From Clostridia bacterium (GTDB taxonomy: Bacteria; Bacillota; Clostridia; Lachnospirales; CAG-274), in assembly GCA_030536675.1 (NCBI GenBank), contig JAUNPM010000103.1:1-6172 (forward strand): DNA of 6,172 nucleotides. Reading direction: 5' to 3'. The position numbers and the translations under genes are program-made. The notes beneath the pieces were generated by a model that saw only the letters and a list, made by a program, of their open reading frames with translations, did no database searches and was not told where the DNA came from. Positions 1 through 5,456 of the stretch are shown here, piece by piece (the stretch's first letter is position 1; each line of letters begins with the position of its first letter).

Positions 1-170
1 CCGTTAAATACATAATAACATCTGCCTTCTTCAGGCTTGTAATATAATTCAACATTATCAAGGTCCTTTATTTTATGACCGTCAGATTTCCATATTTCCT
101 TAGCCATTTCCAATAAGACCTTAGTATCAACATTGTTCCCCTTAAACTGTACATATAATTCACTTTTCAT
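1..170 (-). CDS. Small conserved protein of unknown function (DUF6465-like), C-terminal end outside the window
   Basis: Reading leftward from an ATG at 170-168, the frame stays open to the window edge and gives 56 complete codons. The protein begins MKSELYVQFKGNNV and continues with an 'AKEIWKSDGHKIKD' stretch and 'VELYYKPEEGRCYYVFNG'. This pattern (beta strand, helix with a W-K-x-D-G-H core, then a Y-x-K-P-E-E strand) resembles the short clostridial proteins catalogued as DUF6465, from memory and not from a search. The start is well supported: GAAAGGAG lies 7 nt upstream. No signal peptide or membrane segment is visible, so it is probably cytoplasmic. A promoter at 222-250 serves it, although readthrough from the OB-fold gene upstream is also possible because no terminator lies between them. 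The function is unknown, and the family assignment rests on the N-terminal part alone. Confidence 0.75.
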   Translation of the reverse strand, partial: MKSELYVQFKGNNVDTKVLLEMAKEIWKSDGHKIKDLDNVELYYKPEEGRCYYVFN

Positions 171-221
171 ATGTATTCTCCTTTCTAAATACAACAGTTA
201 AAACAAAATTACTATGCTTTT

Positions 222-250
222 ATAATACCCTATTTTGTTCTATTTGTCAA
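222..250 (-). promoter_or_regulatory. Sigma-A type promoter for the DUF6465-like gene
   Basis: On the minus strand a perfect TTGACA (250-245) is followed by a 17-nt spacer and TATTAT (227-222), which matches the -10 consensus at five of six positions. Transcription would start near 214-216 and leave a leader of about 45 nt before the ATG at 170. The -35 box falls in the last codons of the OB-fold gene (ATT GAC AAA TAG), so the two genes overlap in function but not in coding sequence. Confidence 0.75.
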
Positions 251-875
251 TATCATTAGAAATTAATTCAATTTTTGATACGGAAACCTCGTAAGCTGTT
301 TTTTCCGCAACCTCTGTTTCGGAAAGTTTTTTTTGGTAATTTCTGGACTGCATTCTTCCTGTCACCAGGATATTGCTCCCTACTTGAAGATTTGAAGCAA
401 ATTTAGCATTTCTCCCCCAACAAATAATAGGTATATAGTCCGATTTTTTATATGCTCTGTTTACGGCAAGAAGAATATCAGAAATTTCTCTGTTAAAAGG
501 CGTCGTCCTGTATACGGGTGTTTTGCATATATAGCCGTTTAAAACTATATTATTTACATCATTTAAGCTTTCCTCTGCCGTTTCTATGCTCTTAGCAAAC
601 ACAGTGAGTATAAGATGTGTTTTCCCCTCAGAATAACTGTTATATGAGCGAAGCTGACCTTTAAGAGAAACAAAGGCTCCTTTATTTGCATCTATATCTA
701 TAAGCAGTCTTTCGGAAACCGTTACAGGCAAAATATCATATGTATCACTAAGTCTTTTTGATTTCAGCTGAAAAGTGTAAAATGCCTCTCCGTACACCTG
801 ATGACTGTAAACAAAGTCCGATATGATCTGACCGCTTAAATCTATTATGTTGTTTTGTACATTACTGTTTTCCAT
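240..875 (-). CDS. Tandem OB-fold single-stranded-DNA-binding-like protein
   Basis: This 211-residue protein appears to consist of two consecutive OB-fold domains, roughly residues 9-98 and 107-205. The second has the bacterial SSB pattern: 'GYICKTPVYRTTP' at 114-126, 'ILLAVNRAY' at 134-142, 'IICWGRNAKFA' at 150-160, and 'GRMQSRNYQKK' at 173-183 followed by a closing strand 'AYEVSVSKIEL'. The first is more divergent but has a comparable layout, with 'GEAFYTFQL' and 'GQLRSYNSY'. Proteins of this two-domain type are, as I recall, common in Clostridia beside the canonical SSB. Unlike canonical SSB it lacks the acidic C-terminal tip (D-D-x-P-F type) that recruits partner proteins and ends ELISNDIDK, so its role may be specialised. 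The ATG at 875 is preceded by GAAGGGAG with a short spacer. A weak promoter candidate lies upstream (TTGTTC at 981-976, 17 nt, TATTCT at 958-953). It is cytoplasmic; DNA binding is inferred. Confidence 0.85.
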   Translation of the reverse strand: MENSNVQNNIIDLSGQIISDFVYSHQVYGEAFYTFQLKSKRLSDTYDILPVTVSERLLIDIDANKGAFVSLKGQLRSYNSYSEGKTHLILTVFAKSIETAEESLNDVNNIVLNGYICKTPVYRTTPFNREISDILLAVNRAYKKSDYIPIICWGRNAKFASNLQVGSNILVTGRMQSRNYQKKLSETEVAEKTAYEVSVSKIELISNDIDK

Positions 876-973
876 TTTTGTACTCCCTTCATATGTTTAT
901 GTTTTTTCATAATTATTTTCATATTTATTTCTATTCCCCAAAAAAGAATTTTAGAATAAAATTTAAAAAAATA

Positions 974-1002
974 TTGAACAAAAATAAAAATAGTGATATA
1001 AT
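974..1002 (+). promoter_or_regulatory. Extended -10 promoter for trpD
   Basis: TTGAAC (974-979) is followed by a 17-nt spacer and a perfect TATAAT (997-1002), which is preceded by TG at 994-995, giving an extended -10 element. The predicted start near 1009 leaves only about 43 nt of leader before the trpD ATG. That is too short for a T-box, a TRAP-type leader or a ribosome-mediated attenuator, and none is visible. A repressor site cannot be excluded; I see no clear operator palindrome. Confidence 0.75.
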
Positions 1003-1051
1003 TTATGAAATTATTATTATTGAATATACTAATACGGGGGAACATTTTATT

Positions 1052-2071
1052 ATGAATATGAAAGAAGCAATAAATAAAGTTGTAAGCGGACAAAATTTGA
1101 CATTGGAGCAATCTAAAGACGTTATGAGGATTATGCTTGGAGGCGAGGCTACTCAAGCTCAGCTTGGCAGCTTCCTTACGGCTTTGAGAATGAAAGGCGA
1201 AACTATTGACGAGATCGTAGGCTGTGCAACAGTTATGCAGGAGCTTGCAGAACACGTTAAGCCTAAAACAACCGGTACATATATTGATTTGGTAGGCACA
1301 GGCGGCGACGGTGCAAATACATTTAATATTTCCACAACATCAGCATTTGTTGCATCAGGTGCAGGAGTGCCCATAGCAAAGCACGGAAATCGTGCCATAT
1401 CCAGCAGAAGCGGTGCGGCAGACGTACTTGAAGCATTGGGAATAAATATTATGCTTGAAGCAGACAAGGTTGAAAAGTGTATTGAAGAAGTGGGGATGGG
1501 CTTTATGTTTGCTCAAATATTTAACAAAGCAATGAAAAACGTTGGGCAGGCTAGAAAAGATATGGGCATAAGAACCATATTCAATATTTTGGGACCTGTT
1601 TCCAATCCCAGCAACGCTAAGGGTGCTTTAATAGGCGTATACAGCGAAAAACTCACGGAGCCTCTTGCAATGGCAATGTCAGCTATGGGAGTTGAAAGAG
1701 GAATTATTGCCTGCGGAAACGGCTGTATGGACGAAATAACCAATACTGCCCCAAGCCGCATTTCCGAAATCAAAGACGGTAAGGTAATTTCATATGAAAT
1801 ATCCCCCGAAGACTTTGGCATAAGCAGAGCAGCCGCAGAAGATATTAAGGGCGGTACCTGTGAAGAAAATGCCCAAATAACAATGTCCGTTTTAAACGGT
1901 GAAAAGGGACCTAAAAGAGATATTGTGCTTATGAATGCAGGTGCGGCAATATATGTAGGCGGAAAGGCTTCATCAATTGAAGAGGGTATTCAAAAAGCCG
2001 CCGAATCAATAGACAGCAAGGCAGCATTAAATGTGCTTAATAAGCTTGTTGAATTTACCAAAAACAGCTGA
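1052..2071 (+). CDS. trpD: Anthranilate phosphoribosyltransferase (TrpD)
   Basis: TrpD transfers phosphoribosyl from PRPP to anthranilate, the second step of tryptophan synthesis from chorismate; the enzyme is cytoplasmic. From the ATG at 1052 the protein is 339 residues, the usual family length. The glycine-rich PRPP site is GTGGDGANTFNIST (82-95), followed by KHGNRAISSRSGAADVLEALG-type sequence (110-130; H111, N113), R-TIFNILGP-SNP (174-186), the metal-binding pair D227-E228, GGTCEENA (267-274) and MNAGAAIYVGGKA (294-306). The anthranilate-binding Arg is kept (R168), but the His of the usual H-P-A-M motif is Asn (N158 in FNKAM). The start was chosen because GGGGG (1036-1040) lies 11 nt upstream; the frame is open back to 878, but that part lies upstream of the promoter and encodes an atypical F/Y/K/I-rich stretch. 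No other trp gene lies in the window, so it is transcribed alone. It is not the DNA-binding TrpD2/YbiB paralogue, judging by the full catalytic motif set. Confidence 0.95.
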   Translation: MNMKEAINKVVSGQNLTLEQSKDVMRIMLGGEATQAQLGSFLTALRMKGETIDEIVGCATVMQELAEHVKPKTTGTYIDLVGTGGDGANTFNISTTSAFVASGAGVPIAKHGNRAISSRSGAADVLEALGINIMLEADKVEKCIEEVGMGFMFAQIFNKAMKNVGQARKDMGIRTIFNILGPVSNPSNAKGALIGVYSEKLTEPLAMAMSAMGVERGIIACGNGCMDEITNTAPSRISEIKDGKVISYEISPEDFGISRAAAEDIKGGTCEENAQITMSVLNGEKGPKRDIVLMNAGAAIYVGGKASSIEEGIQKAAESIDSKAALNVLNKLVEFTKNS

Positions 2072-2094
2072 TCATAAAATCTACAACAGCTAAC

Positions 2095-2133
2095 TGAAAG
2101 CATTTCTTTCAAGCGTGTCGACTTTATCGACAC
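2095..2133. repeat. Two small adjacent hairpins after trpD
   Basis: Two perfect inverted repeats stand side by side: TGAAAG (2095-2100) pairs with CTTTCA (2106-2111) around a CATTT loop, and GTGTCGA (2115-2121) pairs with TCGACAC (2127-2133) around a CTTTA loop. Neither is followed by a T-tract, so they do not look like intrinsic terminators. They may be mRNA-stabilising 3' structures for trpD, or part of a dispersed palindromic element; the sequence alone does not decide. Confidence 0.5.
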
Positions 2134-2140
2134 CCAGCAA

Positions 2141-2169
2141 AAAGGTTCAGGCAAATTGCCTGAACCTTT
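2141..2169. terminator. Bidirectional intrinsic terminator between trpD and the convergent operon
   Basis: A perfect 12-bp stem, AAAGGTTCAGGC (2141-2152) with GCCTGAACCTTT (2158-2169), surrounds a 5-nt loop. Read on the minus strand it begins 7 nt past the stop of the aldo/keto reductase gene and its 3' arm runs into TTTTT, a classic terminator for the glycosyltransferase operon. Read on the plus strand the 3' arm ends in TTT followed by GTTGTAT, a weaker tract that could still stop trpD transcription. Confidence 0.85.
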
Positions 2170-2175
2170 GTTGTA

Positions 2176-3132
2176 TCAATTATTAAACATCATAACACCG
2201 TTTCTGAACCTTACTCCGTCCATACCTCTTCCCAAAATTTTATCGGCAGATATTGTATTTTCAATTTCTGTTATATCCTCTTGTGTCAGTTTTGTATCAA
2301 GTATGTCAATTATTTTTTGTAAATTTTCCGTATTTGTTGTTCCTATTAAACATTGTATATCACTGTTTTTATTTAATGCCCACGCAAAAGCCAGCTGTGA
2401 TATTGTCATATTCTTTTTATCCGCAATTTCCTTTAATTCCTTAATTACATTAATATTATTTTCCAGATTTTCGGGAGAAAATCTGCCGAATTTAAGCATA
2501 GTTTTCCCTTTTCCGCTTATGACCTCTTCACTTATAAGTCTGTGAGATAAAAGCCCGAATGTCACCACATTTATTCCAAGCTCTTTTGCAGTTGGAATAA
2601 TATTGTTTTCTATATCTCTGTCAATTACGGAATATTCCATTTCAACCGTATGTATATGATGTACTTTATCCGCTCTTCTTAAAGTTTCCTCATCAACCAT
2701 TGAAAGTCCTATATTGCCAATGTATCCTTGTTCAACAAGCTCTGACAATACTCCTATTGTTTCCTCTATGGGAACCGTTTCGTCAATTCTTGCAGGCTGA
2801 AACAAATCAATATAGTCAAGTCCCAATCTCTTCATTGAATAGGCAAGATGAGCCTTTATGTTAAAAGGATTACAGTCAAGTCCGTACATAACTCCCTTGG
2901 GATCCAATAACATACCGTATTTTACGGATATGAAATACTTATCACGGGGAACATTTTTTAATGCTTCTCCCACAATCATTTCACTTTCACCTGTGCCGTA
3001 CAGATCCCCTGTGTTAAATAAGCAGATCCCCTCATCAAGAGCCTTATGTATGGTTTTTACCGATTGTTGGGGATTTTTTCTGTATGACATACCTCCGCAC
3101 CCAAGTCCAAGTCTTTTTATATTGTTTTTCAT
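2176..3132 (-). CDS. Aldo/keto reductase with a non-canonical catalytic tetrad
   Basis: This 318-residue protein has the whole aldo/keto reductase barrel pattern: 'LGLGCGGMSY' at the N-terminus, 'FNTGDLYGTGESE' (39-51), 'ISVKYG' (68-73), 'MKRLGLDYIDLFQPARID' (100-117), 'VPIEETIGVL' (120-129), 'GNIGLS' (139-144), and 'CLIGTTNTENLQ' (261-272) in the cofactor-binding region. The family reduces carbonyls with NAD(P)H. Of the Asp-Tyr-Lys-His tetrad, Tyr45 and Lys71 are present, but Asp is Asn40 and His is Ala114. As I recall, a recognised subfamily carries the same FNTGD-YG and QPARxD changes, so this is probably inherited and not decay. The natural substrate cannot be read from the sequence. It is the last gene of the operon: the preceding stop codon TAA lies inside its ribosome binding site TAAGGAGG (3150-3143), 10 nt from the ATG. 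The 15-nt gap suggests co-expression with the transferases; a role in polysaccharide synthesis is only a guess. Confidence 0.9.
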   Translation of the reverse strand: MKNNIKRLGLGCGGMSYRKNPQQSVKTIHKALDEGICLFNTGDLYGTGESEMIVGEALKNVPRDKYFISVKYGMLLDPKGVMYGLDCNPFNIKAHLAYSMKRLGLDYIDLFQPARIDETVPIEETIGVLSELVEQGYIGNIGLSMVDEETLRRADKVHHIHTVEMEYSVIDRDIENNIIPTAKELGINVVTFGLLSHRLISEEVISGKGKTMLKFGRFSPENLENNINVIKELKEIADKKNMTISQLAFAWALNKNSDIQCLIGTTNTENLQKIIDILDTKLTQEDITEIENTISADKILGRGMDGVRFRNGVMMFNN

Positions 3133-3147
3133 TGTATCAAAGCCTCC

Positions 3148-4530
3148 TTACCTTTCAGCCCTTGCCCATGGATTAAACACAATTTCATAGCCGTATTTTC
3201 TCATTCTTCTGCACATATCTATAACCTTGTCGTCCTCCCAAAGATTATCTTCAAAATACATCATATTTTCAAGAACCGACTTTCTTATTCCGAAAAACTG
3301 ACAGGGTAAATATTCAGCTCCCTGGGCATACTTAAGCCTCTTCATATATCCGTCGCTTATTTCGGGTATACCCTCATATTCCGAATATATTTTTCCGTTT
3401 TTTTCACTTAAGGTTGCATATTGTATCTTGCCATTTTTTATTACCATTCCGCCAACCATACCTACATTTTCAAGTTGCAATATCTGACATATTTCATTTA
3501 CGGCACCCGCCTGAAATTTTAAATCAGGCTTTGCAACTATTATATATTCGTTTGTTACACCTTTTATATTTTCAATATTGTTAATTATTGCAGGCTTTAC
3601 AAGACAGTTGTATTTTACTCTGTAATAAGGGGCATTATCAACGGCAGTAGTAACGCTTCCGCTTATTTTCATTCTGTTTAAATGACTTTTAACAGCCTTT
3701 ATTCCCGCAGTAATACAATAGGGCTTTGCGCTTATGTCATCTGCCACTGAATTTCTGTGCTTCCTCCAATAATAAAGTACCTTTGGAATGTGATATATAT
3801 TTTGAGCTGATTCGCACAGCCTTAATATCAGATCGTGATCCTGACTTCCGTCAAAGCCCTTTCTGAAACCACCTGCCTGTTCAAAAAGACTTTTCTTAAA
3901 CACAGACAAATGGCATATAAAATTATTTCCCCTTAAATTAAATATTGAATATTCAGGCTTAAAGTGAATAATTTCAGGCTTATTTATGTTTTTTACAAAG
4001 CTTGCCTCATCGCTGTAAATATAATCTGCCCCTTTGTCTATGGCAAGCCTAACTTCGTAGAGCGCATCAGGAGAAAGTACATCATCGTGGTCAAGAAGTG
4101 CAATATACTCTCCCGTTGCAAGCATACAAGCTGCATTGCTGTTTTCCGAAATGCCCATATTTATTTTTAATTTTTCATATTTTATTCTGCTGTCGTTTAT
4201 GCCTCTTATAATACTCTCTATATAACCGTAATTGCTTGTACTTCCGTCGGCAATACAAAGCTCCCAATCCTTATATGTCTGATTTAAAACCGATTTAAGC
4301 ATATCCTCAAGCATTTTCTTTTCCGTATTATACACGGGAACACAAATGCTTATTTTGACCCTTTTACTGAATTTTTCAATTCTCTGTAATTTCAGCTTTT
4401 CCGTATCAATAGGATTTTCCCTCATATACCTGTCGGTCTCTCTTTTATATTGAACCCGCTCCTTTATCTTAAGGGTAAGAGCCTTTATCCCTTTATCCCT
4501 GCCGTAATCCACTATTTTTTTTATAATCAT
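3148..4530 (-). CDS. GT2 glycosyltransferase with an intact first and degenerate second domain
   Basis: This 460-residue protein has a basic N-terminal lead (1-58) followed by a complete family 2 glycosyltransferase domain: 'ISICVPVYNTE' (60-70), 'ADGSTS' (94-99, Asp95 in the nucleotide-binding position), 'LLDHDDVLSPDALYEV' (145-160, the D-x-D metal site), 'GSQDHDLILRL' (228-238, probable catalytic base) and 'YYWRKHRNSVA' (253-263). After the linker 'YYRVKYN' (302-308), large relatives have a second GT2 domain; here residues about 310-460 keep only its later part ('EYIIVAKPD', 'GMVGG', 'LKYAQGAEYLPCQFFGIRKSV', 'NPWARAER') and lack its VSIIIP-type start and metal motif. No transmembrane segment is clear, so it is probably a peripheral inner-face enzyme using a nucleotide sugar for surface polysaccharide. 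GAGG (4542-4539) sits 8 nt before the ATG, and the upstream stop is 19 nt away. Donor and acceptor are unknown. Confidence 0.88.
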   Translation of the reverse strand: MIIKKIVDYGRDKGIKALTLKIKERVQYKRETDRYMRENPIDTEKLKLQRIEKFSKRVKISICVPVYNTEKKMLEDMLKSVLNQTYKDWELCIADGSTSNYGYIESIIRGINDSRIKYEKLKINMGISENSNAACMLATGEYIALLDHDDVLSPDALYEVRLAIDKGADYIYSDEASFVKNINKPEIIHFKPEYSIFNLRGNNFICHLSVFKKSLFEQAGGFRKGFDGSQDHDLILRLCESAQNIYHIPKVLYYWRKHRNSVADDISAKPYCITAGIKAVKSHLNRMKISGSVTTAVDNAPYYRVKYNCLVKPAIINNIENIKGVTNEYIIVAKPDLKFQAGAVNEICQILQLENVGMVGGMVIKNGKIQYATLSEKNGKIYSEYEGIPEISDGYMKRLKYAQGAEYLPCQFFGIRKSVLENMMYFEDNLWEDDKVIDMCRRMRKYGYEIVFNPWARAER

Positions 4531-4549
4531 TGCTCTTACCTCATCTTTA

Positions 4550-5452
4550 TCACATAAACCACAATTGACCTATTTTTCTTATAAAACCGCTTTTCCAAAT
4601 ACCATACTTCACGATCACAATTAACTTTTGTATTTTATTTTTTTGTTTCATAAGAGAATATTCCTTAAGCATAGCCTTGTATTCATAAGGCACATTGTAC
4701 TTTTCCAGTATTTCCAAAGCCATTATGTAACCAAGCTCAAGCATTTTCTCAGCTCTTCCCTTATCCTTAAATCTTCCCGTTATATACTTAGGGCTGTCCA
4801 TATTCTGAGGACCGCAGGCATTTGAATTATGCTTTCTGTATTTTACACTGCATTTGTCAACAAATTTTATTTCGCCGTATATTGAAGCCACTGTTCCTAT
4901 CCACCAATCGTGGACAGGCATAAGCTCTGGCTCTTTAAGTATATCCCCAAGAGCCTTATTAAATGCCATAGTACAGCCCGTAACCACATTTTGAACAAGC
5001 ATATTATTAAGTTTTGTTCTTGAAGGGTCTATATGCTGACTTTTCATCATTGACTTTGATATTATATTGTCATTACCGTCAATAACCGTTAGATCAGTGT
5101 GAACAAGTGTAGGCTTATCCATATCGGTAAATTCTTTTATTACACTTTCAATTTTATCCTTTTCCCAAATATCGTCCTGATCACAGGTAAATATAATATC
5201 AGCCTTTGATTCCTTTATCAATGCAAAAAAATTGGCTTTGGGGCTTCCAGAATTTTCACTGTTTTCAAAAAGCTTTATTTTATCGGGATATTTTCTTGCA
5301 TACTGTCTGACAATTACTCTTGTGCCATCTGTTGATGCGTCATCTCTTATGTGAAGCGTCCAATCACTGTATGTCTGTTCAATTATGCTTTCAATTTGCT
5401 TGCCTACATATTTTTCACCGTTGTATACGGCCATTAAAATATCAACCTTCAT
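4550..5452 (-). CDS. GT2 glycosyltransferase, RfbG-like (probable rhamnosyl- or related hexosyltransferase)
   Basis: This 300-residue protein is a single-domain family 2 transferase of the usual length. It shows 'DILMAVYNGEKYV' (4-16), 'IRDDASTDGT' (35-44) for nucleotide binding, 'CDQDDIWEKDKI' (90-101) with the D-x-D metal site, 'NVVTGCTMAFN' (155-165), 'MPVHDWWI' (178-185) near the active site, and 'YRKHNSNACG' (205-214). The C-terminal 40 residues are basic and moderately hydrophobic ('QKLIVIVKYGIWKSGF'), consistent with membrane association. The DQDDIW and HDWW set is typical of the RfbG-type branch, which includes O-antigen and cell-wall rhamnan enzymes; exact sugar specificity is inferred and uncertain. 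The ribosome binding site AGAAGG (5465-5460) lies within the last codons of the upstream gene, whose stop is only 4 nt before this ATG, so translation is probably coupled. Confidence 0.9.
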   Translation of the reverse strand: MKVDILMAVYNGEKYVGKQIESIIEQTYSDWTLHIRDDASTDGTRVIVRQYARKYPDKIKLFENSENSGSPKANFFALIKESKADIIFTCDQDDIWEKDKIESVIKEFTDMDKPTLVHTDLTVIDGNDNIISKSMMKSQHIDPSRTKLNNMLVQNVVTGCTMAFNKALGDILKEPELMPVHDWWIGTVASIYGEIKFVDKCSVKYRKHNSNACGPQNMDSPKYITGRFKDKGRAEKMLELGYIMALEILEKYNVPYEYKAMLKEYSLMKQKNKIQKLIVIVKYGIWKSGFIRKIGQLWFM

Positions 5453-5456
5453 TAAA

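Noticed and set aside
953..981. A promoter for the OB-fold gene (TTGTTC, 17 nt, TATTCT on the minus strand)
   Set aside because: The spacing is right, but both boxes match the consensus at only four of six positions in a very AT-rich stretch, so it is mentioned with the gene and not listed as a feature.
878..1051. An N-terminal extension of trpD back to 878
   Set aside because: It lies partly upstream of the -10 box, encodes an F/Y/N/K-rich stretch not found in TrpD, and has no ribosome binding site; starting at 1052 gives the normal family length.
876..1051. A T-box, riboswitch or tryptophan leader ahead of trpD
   Set aside because: The promoter leaves about 43 nt of leader, with no hairpin, Trp-codon run or T-box motif visible.
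845..1255. A 136-residue minus-strand reading frame across the trpD promoter and 5' end
   Set aside because: It runs antisense to conserved trpD codons and overlaps the promoter; the composition is that of AT-rich noncoding sequence and there is no family resemblance.
1159..1821. Minus-strand reading frames inside trpD
   Set aside because: They are antisense to a strongly conserved gene, have no ribosome binding sites and show no recognisable domains.
2156..2545. A 129-residue hydrophobic plus-strand reading frame that looks like a membrane protein
   Set aside because: It is the complement of the aldo/keto reductase 3' end and starts inside the terminator hairpin; the hydrophobic look is produced by reading AT-rich codons backwards.
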